A stretch of DNA of 64,000 bases, from positions 16,032,761-16,096,760 of the forward strand of contig OY540818.1 of the NCBI GenBank assembly GCA_961205875.1, written 5' to 3'. Shown piece after piece: positions 1-12,819 of the stretch. The position numbers were made by a program, and so were the translations under genes. Position 1 is the stretch's first letter; each line of letters starts with the position of its first letter. The stretch comes from Sialis fuliginosa (taxonomy: Eukaryota; Arthropoda; Insecta; Megaloptera; Sialidae). The notes below the pieces were generated by a model. It was not told the DNA's origin and searched no databases. It saw only the letters and a program-made list of their open reading frames with translations.

Positions 1-3000
1 TTATGACCTGCAAAACAGTTTATATTATACGTGTAAAAAATTTTGTTTCAAAAAAGATTTAAAATACATTTACAAATACAATTTAAAGTTATTCTAACCT
101 TAAACTAGGGTTTAGCGGAGGGGAAAGGTATAATGGGGATAATTTACGTCTAGGGGGTAAATTTTATACTTTTAGGGAGTATAGTGTTTTATTTTTTTAA
201 ATAAAAAAACATGCGACCTTAAAGTTGACAATATCCCTCTCTCCCCGTCTGGCGGCGCCTATGCACAGGCGGCGACAGAAAGAGTCGACTGTAACACGAG
301 AAACATTTTGACAGCATGTTCGTACACCGATTTAAGTTTTACTTAATTTGCATGCGCGCGTTTAGAATGTGCTTAGCACGTGCGCGCAATCTGTCGCGTT
401 AGAATGTGACACAACAACATGTAACCGTTTTCTGCTATATGTGTGTGTGTGTGTGTGTGTGTTTCTCACCGCTGTTTTTTTTCTCTTCTGTTAATTGATT
501 TGTGAATTGTATTACCTCGAAGTGTTCACCTTAAATGGACGTATTAGATTTTTTCGAATGTACTTGTATTACTTTAAATTTGATTGGTTTTGTAGATTAT
601 TTAGTTGTTTTGACTTTCATATTTTTAATTTACATTTTTTGATTTTGATCGAATATTTTAATATAAAAAATACTAACGCGAGTAGCTTTTTTAAAGACCG
701 CACAATGAAATTTACTCTAAACTGACTCTAGAGTCTTAGTCAAAGTCCCATCAAAATCAGTTCAACAGACAGACAGACAAACAAACATTTTAAAACTATC
801 AAATTGAAATGTGTTGTAAGGGTAGATAAAACTTCTTTTGGCATTAAGTCAATTTAAAGAATGGGTATAAAATAGGATTTATTTACTTCCATGAATCATA
901 TAATATGATGATTATTAAAGATTGTAATTATCTTGATAATTTTGAATCCTGTTGGAAAAAATGACGCATAGAATTAAATAGATCTAACTAATTACATTGT
1001 ACAGACATAGTTTACATATTTTTACTTGTAGAAGTAACGCGTTATGGGGCCCCATATACTGTGTTGAATTTATACGGAGGAATTTTTTGGGAGACATTTT
1101 TATTACCGAATTATTGAAGTTTTCAGTTAAAACTATTGTTTTAACTTCGTTAGCTTCGACAAATTAAACTAATTTCGGTACCACCCTGGATTAAGTTGAT
1201 CGTATCATTAATTTTAGCTCACGATCTCTCACGTATTGGTTTTTCACTCACGTCTTTTGTTATCTCGTGATACAATATAATATATTATGTTATAAATTTA
1301 ATTTTAAAATGTATTTGAGTTGATATTTCTATGAAAATTAGAATTTTTACTATGAAATAAAAATCGAAAATCCAAAAAATTCTCGTCAACTTTCATGGTT
1401 AAAATTTTAACTTTACATAGAAATTTCAGTTTCACGTTAAGAAAATAAGAAGGAAGATCATAACTTACTGTACGATAAACAATAATTACCATTATTTGTG
1501 ATTTCTCATTTAAATCACATTAATTTAAACCGAATATATTCAAATTTTGAAAATCACTTACGCTCCGTCGGGTCACGAAAAATTCGTAGCCCGTACCCAG
1601 ATACACCCTTATGAAAATCTCGCCCCGTGCATGAGTATAATAATAAGTTGGCACACAATTCTTAACAAAACATAATAAATAAAAAAAAAATCGCAATTAC
1701 ATATGGCGTCAAGTTTAAGTCTACAAAATATTGGTTTATGGCCCCCTGTTTATTACTCTTTTTGCCCATTGGATAATGCACCACTGTGTTCACGTATATA
1801 TTGGTTATGTATTTCCAAGCCATCGTTATTCTTTTGTCTGCCGGCCGCAACATTATTGTCTTTTCTCTTGAAATGCGGTTAAACTGCATTCGGCCAGTTT
1901 CTCCAGACTATCTCGTACAGATGCATGCAACCTACCTAAGACCCAGAATCCTGTGAGGTCATATTCACCACCCTTTACCCCACCCCCCGCACTCGCAATG
2001 CTATCGGCCTTGCGGTTGTTATAATCAGTTGCCAAGGTGACTAACAATTTTATTTTTTGTTGTTTAAATTTTATTTTATTTTCCAATTTATTCAAATATT
2101 TAGGAGACGAAAGTAGGTAACGTTTTTTTAAAAATATATTATTTATTGCAAACTAGACGAGACAGATTTAAGTGTGTCTCGTCTCGGTCTCTTAAAAATA
2201 AAATTAATTTAAAACAGAAAATTATTATTTTTTGATGGCATAAATGTTTAAATACTAATTGCTGTTAATGCATTAAACCGAGACTCTCGGCGAGACTTAT
2301 AAAATAAAGATAATATCATACAGTAGGTATCGTCTCGTCAGAATTTAAGCCAATCTTGCTTTATTTTAAGGAAATTTATAGCATTTTTAACCTCAATTCG
2401 ACAATATATATTTTTTATGTATTTGGGCATAACTCCGATTTAGACGATTTTTATTTGTTTGAAAGAGTATATTCCCTAGGGGGTCCCATATAAATTTCAT
2501 AAGAATCTGATTATGGACTTCAAAGATACGGCACTGAAAAGGAAAAATAAAAAAAACTTTTTAAGAAAAAAAAACGACTCCAAAAACTGTTAAATTGAAT
2601 TATTATATACTTTTCAGAGTTTTTTTGAATCCGGTTTTATTTTTGTCTTAAAAAGTTTGTTATTTACACTCATGTTTAAATAAAGATAAACATAGACCCA
2701 CAATACGCTCTATTTCTTTTCAATTTTCGAATCAGATGTATGTACATGCTTTATATCTATGTTCTATCTATAAAAGTATAGTAGAATTATTTGGCTATGA
2801 ATAGACGAGTATTTTGTACGAATGCAGTATCATATAACTCGCTTGATTCTCACGGTTATTATTGCACACATTGCAAACGTCCTGTACCTGCAAACCTGAC
2901 CTAAGTAATATCAACCTCTGTACTTACTAATAGAGGGTGTATATAAATTATTTAATTTGGGAAATTCACTACACCTGGCGTTAAGGGTGGACCTATTTTT

Positions 3001-6000
3001 TTGATAAAAGATGAATAAGGAACATCTGGGTGTACTGATATATTTTTTCTGACAAGAAAGAGAAAAATAAATCAATAGTTTACATTATTAATTTTGCATT
3101 TTAAATTATATTATAAAATATTTTAGTATTCTGAAACTAAAAATCACAGAAACGTCAAATTAATTTAAAAATGGGTACTTTACAGTCTAGTAAAATTTTA
3201 AATCATTTCGATAGATTTTTTTACCACTTACCTACAGCCATTTGAGTAAAGTAAGATATTTATTCTTCGAGCTGTAACTATTGAACGGTTAATTGGAATG
3301 GTTTGAAATTTTAATACGTAAAATTAGATTATATAATGCATCATTTTTTCTATGTCCTATAGTTCCAGAGTTTTACGTATTTTTTTTAACATATATACGC
3401 CAAATCAATAGTTTGCATTTTGCTTTAGAAATTCATAATAAATCACATCTACCGATATGTGTCTGTGTGAAACAGCTCTAATAATTAAAATGAAACATAA
3501 GACAATGTATAACGCCTGTTACCTGCTAGATGAACATACGTTATATTATATTATAGACATTATAGAGAGTACCTACATCGACCGACCGGCGTTTAACGGT
3601 TTATTATTTTTATGTATATGTATATGTATTTTTTTTTAGTTATAATTATGCGTGTGCGTAACGCCCCAACTCTTTTATGACATCCTGTCACATCCGGAAG
3701 ATGCGATTCTTCAGTATTTAAACCGGATACTTGTTGTCGATAAGAAAGACAATCTACTGGGTGAAAAATCTCAACGATTTTTTTATTGTTATGATTATTA
3801 GAATGGGTGGGGGGCTTTACGCCGAGATGATTAATTTAGATTTACCTACATTAGTTCTGATCTTACCTGAGCTAGAGATATTCATAGTAAGAGTTATGAC
3901 AGTGTTGTCATTTTTGTATATAATAATTTAATTTAAGTTTTATTTTTCCCTTTTGAGAGGTGTATCTTTATTAAATTTATATGGAACCACCTCGGAAGTA
4001 TACTGTTTCAAACAAACAACAAATCGTCCAAATCGTTGCATATTCGTTGGAGTTATGCCCGAATATACATAAAAAATATATATTGTCGAATTGAGAATCT
4101 CCCCCTTTTTTAAGTCGGTTAAAAATGAAAAAATACGGCTGTAGGGTAGACTTGGATACTACAGTCAATTAAAAATCGATTCAGGGTGTCGTAACTCGTA
4201 CTATGAGTGACTCTAACCTGAGTCAAGTCGTTTCTACATAGATCTCTGATGTGACTATAGTGTCATCTAAATATGAAACTAAGTATTAACTTAAGTAATG
4301 TAATAATGTGTACCATTTGTTTGAGAACTTACTTAGTTATTATGGTTCTTTGTAATATCTAATATTCACTGCTGTTATTTTCTCACAGAACAGTTGGTTG
4401 GTGTATATTGAGTTTTCCGGTACTTGATCATTCGCGGTTTAGTTTCAATATTTACTTTATTAATAGCTGTCTGTCTGTCTGCCTTTGTGTGGCTGTGTGT
4501 GTGTACATTATTAATCCATTTAATTGTAATGTTTTCGGTTTCAAAGTCACACTCCGATTCGTATCGAGTTTATATGGTTTAATTTATATATACATATAGT
4601 AAAAGAAAACTATGATTTTTTTTTCTTCAGATTATGGCGTTGAAAGTAAAATTTAGATTAATGTCCATTTTCACCAGTCGTAGCAAGTGCTGGATATTGA
4701 TTGGTCAATTTGATGAAAAAATGGGGATAAGTTAGGTGTTAATTACTTTAAATGCCCTTTTTATATTTATTAATTTATATAATTTTATACATTTTTGCAA
4801 GATATGAGGCTTAAGGGCTTAATTAAATACGAAACGATACTTTTTTAGATAAGTCACGTATTTTCTCGGTTTCGTCTCAAATTTAAGTTTTAAAAAAAGT
4901 TACGTGATTTTTTTTTTAATTTTTATTATGAAGTTTCAACATTTGTTACATTGTAGTCATATATATGAAACTACCTTGCTAAATTTCTTAATTAACATAA
5001 CAAAACTGTTTTATATTGTATATAAGATAAAGAAATGATATTTTTTATTTTAAATTTAACGTAAGGTAGTTTTTTATCTATACGAGCTACAAATGACCCC
5101 CAATTTGTAGAATACAGCCTGAGTACACCTCTTACAAACATCAGCGAAAATCTTCCAATCCATCTTCATGTTCTTGGAATGTAAACAGGTTAGAAACAAG
5201 TTTTTTTTACCTGTATCAAAAAAAAACACACAAATACAAATTCAATTATCTCATAGAAAAAGACAAAACCATATTCCATCACTGGATCTATATCTCGTTC
5301 TCTCTTTCTAACATGCGTCGCATTTCAATCATTGTAAAAATGAGATGGGTATACCTATTAACATGTCATCGCGATTAGATGCTCTTTGTTTTACAAAGCA
5401 TAAAAATAATTAATTTACCTGTGCACTGATAAATAAAGGTAGATGCATGATTTAGTATTGGATGCAGATATGTCGTTCTCTCTCTGTGATGTTTGGGAGT
5501 GAGACAGATGTAGCCATTAACCTGTCATCTAAATAAGAAGCTCTTTGTTTTAGTTGTCGTGCACAGTTACAGTGGGTCTAGTTGGTAGTGGCACACAGGT
5601 AAAGTGAGCGCTTGACCTGCACGGTTACCTAATATTTTAATATTTAGTAATTTATTTTAGCTGAGGAATGCTGAAAATGTAATCAGTATACAGTTTTACT
5701 TAATTTTTTTTCCAACACTTGACTTATTGGAAATTCAATTTTTTTTATTTGTTTCAATTTTTTCATATAATACAATACTTGATGTTTCTGAGTAGAAGTC
5801 ACATCTTTGTTTTAGTTCAAAAGAATGTAGAAGTACTCTGTTATGCACAGGAATATATTTATTGAAATCAGCTTAAAAAGACGCATTTTGTATATAGAAA
5901 AAATATATTTTTAGGGAGACTTAGTTTTTTTTTATCTCAACAAATAATGATTTTTCGAGATTATTAAATACCAATTTTATGCATATATTTCAAATTTCAG

Positions 6001-7921
6001 TTCAATCGGTCTAGTAGTTCTTGATGCGTGTTACGGACGGACAGACGGACTAATAAGGTTTCTGTTTTGTCGGAACAATACAAATTAGTAGACGAATAAT
6101 CGCCTAGTTAAATATCGGAGAGCAATAATGAAATTTTATACTAGAAGACGTAGATTTTTGAATATATAGATTTAAAATTTACCGAAAATATGACAGTGAA
6201 CCCACGATATGTTATTTATTTTTATAATATACAAAATGTAATAAACATACTTTGTCAAGATGATACCTACTTATTAAATTTAATTATTGAAACGCTCATA
6301 ATTTTTTGACACATGTTGTAATATTATTTTTAATACACCCATATCACTTAATAAAAGTTTAAATGCCCTTAATTTCTTGTTGGTTTTTTAAAACACTGGT
6401 ATATAATTTTGTATCGTGTAGTATTATTGTAAAATTGGACCCGTATTAATTTCATTTAAATTAAATTTTTAACGAACAGTAAATTTTTATATATATTTTT
6501 TTATAATAGATACACATAACTACCTATTTGTGAATCATTTAAAAGCCAAATTGCTATAAAACCTCCTCGGTATATAAGGATCCAAAGAGGTATTAACAAA
6601 TTTGTACCATTTTTTTAAATAAAAAAAATTCTTGGATTCATTAATTGTCACCTAGTTTCTACAAAAATCGATTGAATTTAAATCGACAAAAAACATTAAA
6701 GCCTTGACACTTTACAGAAACGGTCTTCGTCACCGATTCGACCTTGCAAATCTGTTATATGCGATTCAATACAAGTGGCATGTGCGCTGCGTTTTGACGC
6801 AGCTAACATGTAATAGATTTGTTTTTTGAATGATCGTTATACGACTATTTTTAACGGATATGTGATCTGGTTAAAAAAATAGTAGATCGTATTTCTGAAT
6901 TAATAGTTTTATTGTATCTGTATTCTAATAGATACTTTAAACTATATTATTTTCACTTGTTTCGTGTATTTACTAATTGTGAAATGTTATAGAACTTTGT
7001 CACACACACGCACACACTCACACACATACAACTAATATTTTTCACAGCTGACTCGCTCTGTAAATTTAATTATCACATTCTGGTTCCATTTTAACTAACA
7101 TAGAACTGTTACTTTTGACGTACTTATTTGTACCAGTAAATATTTGTACTACACATACTTCTCAATTATTACTATCTGTTAACAAGTGTCCTATTGTTTT
7201 GCATGATTTAATTAGACATGCGCGTTGATTCTGACAATAAGAATAATTATGTGGTATATTTTAAATGAATTTTTCTTAATTTAAAATATGAATTGTACAT
7301 TTATTTAATACGGGTCTGCTCTAATTCAAGTATCATGTATGTAACTTAAACTTATTCTAGGGGCGTAAACTTTCGAACAGTGAAAGTTTAATCAAAATCG
7401 GTTCAGTAGTATTCACGTCAAGTCGGAATCCATATTGTTACTTTTTCAGAAATCAGATATGTTGAAATTAAAAGTAAAATATCGTTTCTGTATAATACAT
7501 ACAATAACAACCCCTACAATTAAATAAAATAGAAAATTATACAAAAACAGTAAATTATAACCTATTGGAATTTGTAAACTGTTATTTAATGAAGACTCCC
7601 CTAAGAAGTGTTGATCTTGTAGTTAACAAGTACCCCTATGTATCAGACAACCCCCCTCCCCTCTTCCCAGCGTCCTTAATAACAATACAAACATATAGTA
7701 TAAGTACCACACACTTGACATGCCCGTATGATTGTATAGCACGTGCCTTTCTCTGTATGGAACATGCTTAAATAGACTCACTGTACAAATTGTTTAAAAG
7801 CATTTATTTTTGTATCAAATTACTGCAGATCTCAAAGAATACTGTACCGAATTGGATGTAACTTTCTCTAACGTGCTCTATGGGTTTGTATGCGTTGTTA
7901 TCACGCACGAGACCATGTGCG

Positions 7922-9430
7922 CAGTGGCGTAGATAGAGGGGGATCCAGGGGATCAATCCCCTACCCATGAGTCTACGAAAATTATAAGTTGATCAAAAGA
8001 ATTTATAATACTACACGAATTTAGTCTCGAACTTTTTTATTTTTAACATACAAATAAATTCATCTACTAGTTATATACTTCTATATCAGTGGCGAAGCGT
8101 CCATGGAAGCAGGGGAAGCAGTGCTATCCTTATTTTATGGGTAAATTAATACAAATCTGTGTTTTCAGTTAATAAATAATTTAAAAATATTATTAGAATA
8201 TTCGTCTTTATGCGCAACTCAAACATTTTAATCAAAAATAACATTTAATATTAATTTACACGCTCAGTTATAAAACTATAATACCTCTACGTCTTATTTT
8301 CTTGTATTTTAGTCGATATTTGTATGACGAGTTGAAGTTTACTGCAGGAAATTTCACTAAAAAATTTAGAATTTTTGATTTCGTTAAAAGTATGATTATT
8401 GTATAGAAAATGACGTGAAAAGTTGTTTGTTTCAAACCGCAGGTCTGTATCTCAAACCGTTCTCGAGATATAGCCTCTCAAAGTTTTAGTTTTTTCAAAT
8501 TTTTGGAGAAAAAAGGCCATAACTTTTGAACGCGTGGTCGGAATTGATTTTAGTTGACGGATTTGAAATCAGCGTGTCAAAATCTATATAATGACATGTA
8601 TAATACCTTAAAACTCGAGAAAAAAAAATTTCACGAAAAATCGAAAAAATTCAAAGGGGTATACCTTAAAAAAATGTCGATTTTTGGCCAAAATTTTTTT
8701 GTCGGATTTTAAAGTATTATACATGTGATTATATAGATTTTGACACGCTGATTTCAAATCCGTCAACTAAAATCAATTCCGACTACGCGTTCAAAAGTTA
8801 TGGCCTTTTTTCTCCAAAAATTTAAAAAAACTAAAACTTTGAGAGGCTATATCTCGAGAACGGTTTGAGATACAGACCTGCGGTTTGAAACAAACAACTT
8901 TTCACGTCATTTTCTATACAATAAACATACTTTTAACGAAATCAAAAATTCTAAATTTTTTAGTGAAATTTCCTGCAGTGAACTTCAACTCGTCATACAA
9001 ATATCGACTAAAATACAAGAAAATAAGACGTAGAATCATTTAGTCACTAAATAAATATTAATATAAGAATTTAAAAAAGTTAAAGCTTGAATTTAAGGTG
9101 TTTCATAACTAGTTTTTTTGTTAATAGGAGGGGGAGGATTGACAAAATATGCTTCCCTTATTAAAAATTTCACGCCTCGCCACTGTTCTATATAAATTTA
9201 TTAAATAGAACGAAATCTATTAAAGTTTATACGTGAAGTGTTTCAGTGATAATTTACAGCAAATAATATATTTCTATTTTTTATTATACATACATGAAAT
9301 GTACTGTATAATAAAGTATAGTATCATGAAGAAAATCGAACTCGAGATTTAACGGAATTACACGTATTGAGGTTCCCTATACTAACAATAAGTCATACTC
9401 CCCCATCGCAAAAAGTTATCTACGCCACTG
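7922..9430. mobile_element. hAT-like non-autonomous element (outer) carrying a nested foldback element
   Basis: Left end CAGTGGCGTAGATA at 7922 and right end TATCTACGCCACTG finishing at 9430 form terminal inverted repeats. The flanks are CATGTGCG on the left and TCCGTGCG on the right, 5 of 8 bases alike, which suggests a decayed 8-bp target duplication of the hAT superfamily. There is no transposase frame. A second element with its own ends occupies 8087-9185. The internal sequence from 7935 to 8086 is also found, inverted, at 48931-49165. Confidence 0.75.
8087..9185. mobile_element. Nested foldback element with hAT-like ends and a perfect 8-bp target duplication
   Basis: It starts CAGTGGCGAAGCGT and ends ACGCCTCGCCACTG. 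It is flanked on both sides by TTCTATAT (8079-8086 and 9186-9193), a perfect 8-bp duplication as made by hAT transposases. Inside, arms of about 327 bp at 8287-8613 and 8707-9033 are reverse complements separated by a loop of about 93 bp. No coding frame. Related palindromes lie at about 31743-32520 and 47824-48922, and a decayed scrap at 36310-36390. Confidence 0.88.
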
Positions 9431-12400
9431 TCCGTGCGGATGGACTGTAACCGCGATGACCGCGTGTACGTATAGTTCTACCCGGGCACGAGCTAATTAC
9501 CGGGAACATGGACCCTTCTTGTTCGGACACGTGTTCCTTTAAAAATGTCTTTCAAATAAATAGAGAACATAAAAGCATATTTTATCCCTCCCCCTCAAAA
9601 AAATAAAATTTAACGTTTTCATTATACACGTACAAGAAAGTCATGTAGTAAATGTAGTATTCAATTTTTTTTGTTTTGTTTCTGATAATAATTAAATTCT
9701 TTGCCACATAACTAAACTATTACGGGCGGAGGTTATTGGAGGGGGGGGGGGAGACCGCCGTAGCACAATAAAAATAATCAACCGTCAGTTTTAGAATTTT
9801 ATACACAGTCATCTCAGTTTATATCTTTCGATTATAATAAAGAGAAAAAAAAATTAAAAAATAATTACCTGCAAATATGCAAGGTAGTTCGTGCTAGCAT
9901 TGCGAGTGTGCGGCAAACTTATATAACTGATATTATAATATAAGTATTACTACTAGTTAAAGATACTGTTAGTTCTGTTACTGCTCAGCACTGTTGTGTA
10001 ATAGCGTGATGATGATATGTATTATATAGCCCAAACTAACCTAAATCAGAGTTTATGACAATTTAAGTCTCAGATAAATCGGTTCAATAGTTTTCTAGTT
10101 TACTTGAAAAAATACAGATATTATAATTCGATGCAACTTAATAAATCAAAAAATGTATACGCCGCTCATTTGAAATCCTGAACCCGACTAATTCATCTGT
10201 TTCAACAATAAAACACAACAATCAAAATTAAATTATAGAAATGTTAATGTATTAAACAAAGGCAGCGTATGTAATATACCTTTATAATAAATATCTCCGT
10301 CTCTTTCTTACAAATGTATAAAATATAATCATAAAAAATATCATATTAAAAACAAAGATAAGATATACAATAAACTTAATAAATCATATCTCCATCTCTT
10401 TCTTGCATTCGTATCAAAAACACGATTAACAATCTTATTTCTCGATCTTAACGTTAAAAGAGAGATACGTGTATGTTTTAACGTTCGTATACATATTTCT
10501 CTCTCCTTTTTTTGTTTTACCTTACGGAATTTAAGATAATAATTTCCATCTATCAAAAAAGGTAACTAAATTATAAATAAAGTGAGATACAGCCATATAA
10601 AGGCAAATTTGATTTTCTGTCCTTTATTGTTTATATATATTATTAATCTAGATCTAAAAATAAATAAGATACAAGAAATAAAGAAAGACAGCTTCTATAT
10701 AACTGTATATTTTTATTTAGGTATAAATGTGTGTGTATAAATATACAAGATGCCCTATAAAGAAAGCCCCTGTTTCGAAAAATAAATACAAAACTTCAAA
10801 GACTGTAGTTGTTATATGTTATTATGAATGTTATCATTAAATATACATACATACTCTTCTAATCCCCCTTTACTCTATAGGTGTATTACGTAAAATTTTA
10901 AACCAACGAAAAAAAGTCAGTTAACTAACGGTTGATTTTTTACGATTCGAATTCAGTTAAACTAAATTTTAGGGTCTTAGGCTTTATGACAGTCAAGGTC
11001 CCATAAAAATCGGTTGGGTAGTTTTTAAGTTAACTCAGAATATCACTGCTCAGCTATTTTGTAGATTAGCGTGACGATATAATCATATAGACTAAAATAA
11101 TTCTAGGGTCGTAGGCTTTCTAATAATCAAACTATTATTAACATCGGTATAGTAGTTTTAAAAAAAATCAGACAGCCAGACAATTATAAAAACTACCTAA
11201 AAACAGTAGAGTACGTTACAGAGCCCCGAACTGAATTGAAGAGCAAAAAAGGTCTTCAGGAATAGTGATGACATATTTTTTTTATTTTTTTATAAAATTT
11301 TCCGATTTTTATAACGCGCCACTACCTAAATTAAACGGCTAGATATATTAAAAAAAAAACGGAAGTTGCAAATGTGATAATATATCTATAAAATTCGTAT
11401 TTTTAGAATAATACTCTTATCTATCTATTTTATTAGAATGATTGCAATTCTGCGAAATTTTAGTAAACTTTTATGTATTCTTCCGGTAACTGAGGCGCCA
11501 CTTGAACGAATATCTGCAATAAACCCAAAAAGGATAATGTTTTTAACTTACTGGCGCCTTGTATTTAAATTTTAAGGCACTCAATAAAATTTTTTGACTT
11601 AAAGCTAGTACGTGCATACCTGTTCATTTTAAAACACCAAACACTCCTATTAAAAAGAGACCGAAATACTTATTTACAAATAAAACGATCGTTCGCTCTC
11701 ACTCGTACAATTATTTTCAAAACCCTTATCAAAAATGTCAGATAAAGACGCATACACAGTAAACATTAGCTTCAACTATTCTCCGTCTCATTTTAAGCGG
11801 TTATTTTTTAACCTTAACTTACCTGGTAAGTTGAATGCACTACTTAAGTGCTGTATGAGAAAGAGATGTGAATATTGTACGGTATGTGTTGTGGTATGTG
11901 CGTCCTTGTTGAACGTAGGACTTTAGGATGAGGTGTACAATAATTACTAGCATTTCAGAAAGAATCAAGAAGGCCACGGACAGAGTTCTTGAGTAGTTTT
12001 GTAGTAGAAAACATGACTTAAGTCAGTAATATTGCGTTGTTGTAGCCGCGCTTTGGAAACGCTGGAATTCTAACTATTTAGAATCGGTATTGTAGTGCGT
12101 TTGTTTATATTTATTTATTATTAATTTGTTTATTTGTTTTCTAAATCAGTGCCTTTTGAATTTTATGTTTTTTTAGTGAATTTGTTCATTTTTTTGGATT
12201 TTGTTTTTGATGTGATTTTTTACAGAAATATGTTTTGAACAATTCGAAAGCAGCCAAAGAAACTGAGTTAATTGTCTAAATTTGTATGTGAGTAGCGAAT
12301 TTTAAAGAAATCTTTCGTTTTTTCCATTATTTGCATTAATTTTAACTTGATCTCCGGTTATAAGCTATGTCTTAGTAAATGTTGTCAGAAATAAGAATTT

Positions 12401-12665
12401 TATATAAAAATATAAAAAATTGTTCTTTTAAAACATATCAAAAACAAAATTTATATAAAAAATGAACAACTTCAAATAACAGTTTTGTTATTTTTTCATT
12501 AGCAAGTACAATACAATGTGACTCTACTAAATCAAATAGATTCAATTAAAAAAAAACAAACACTAGCAAAATGTGATATCTAAAAAACACCTTTAAAAAA
12601 ATTAAACACAAAACTGAGTGAAAAATCGTAAGATTTGTGATGGTTTCGTGAAAAAATGGACGATC

Positions 12666-12819
12666 ATGACGTTAGCTCGCTATGGTCGACACAACAGCAC
12701 ACCGTACGAAACGTCGGCATGCGTGAGACCGAGCGCTGCGCTACTTTTAGCGGTGGTCGCTCTCTGTTGTTGCGTCTGCAGCACAGGAGCAGAAAAATCG
12801 GATTTAGAGAAGGCAAAGA
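12666..12819 (+). CDS. Egfr: Egfr coding exon 1 (start codon and signal peptide)
   Basis: The reading frame is open from a GTG at 12618, but the first ATG is at 12666 with A at -3, so I place the start there. It encodes 51 codons plus one base: a 23-residue polar lead, then an Ala/Leu/Val/Cys-rich hydrophobic core ending near STGA, as expected of a cleaved signal peptide. The donor is AAAGA|GTAAGT at 12820, phase 1. Joining to 26123 rebuilds the residues KICIGT at the start of the mature receptor, as in fly EGFR. The 13.3-kb separation means this assignment rests on phase, signal-peptide content and the KICIGT junction. Fly Egfr uses alternative first exons, so another may exist. Confidence 0.85.

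Larger units (their letters stand above)
1..12000. other. Intergenic region or distal 5' region of Egfr, no gene recognised
   Basis: Every open frame in this stretch is short, AT-biased and without family resemblance. Visible content: a CpG-richer patch near 245-410, a (GT)n run near 440-461, remnants of dispersed repeats (1140-1340, 2430-2660, 3955-4140, 7311-7430, 9979-10105, 10965-11170), and a nested palindromic hAT-like insertion at 7922-9430. The promoter and 5' UTR of Egfr should lie somewhere upstream of 12666 but I see no clear TATA box or non-coding exon boundary. Confidence 0.7.

Noticed and set aside
1662-2095. Two overlapping minus-strand open frames (75 and 80 residues) that read less AT-biased than their neighbours
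   Set aside because: No family resemblance, no splice context and no partner exons. Possibly a scrap of an old element, but not supportable as a gene.
12618-12665. Upstream extension of Egfr exon 1 from a GTG
   Set aside because: GTG is not a plausible start here, and the ATG at 12666 has good context and leads directly into a signal peptide.
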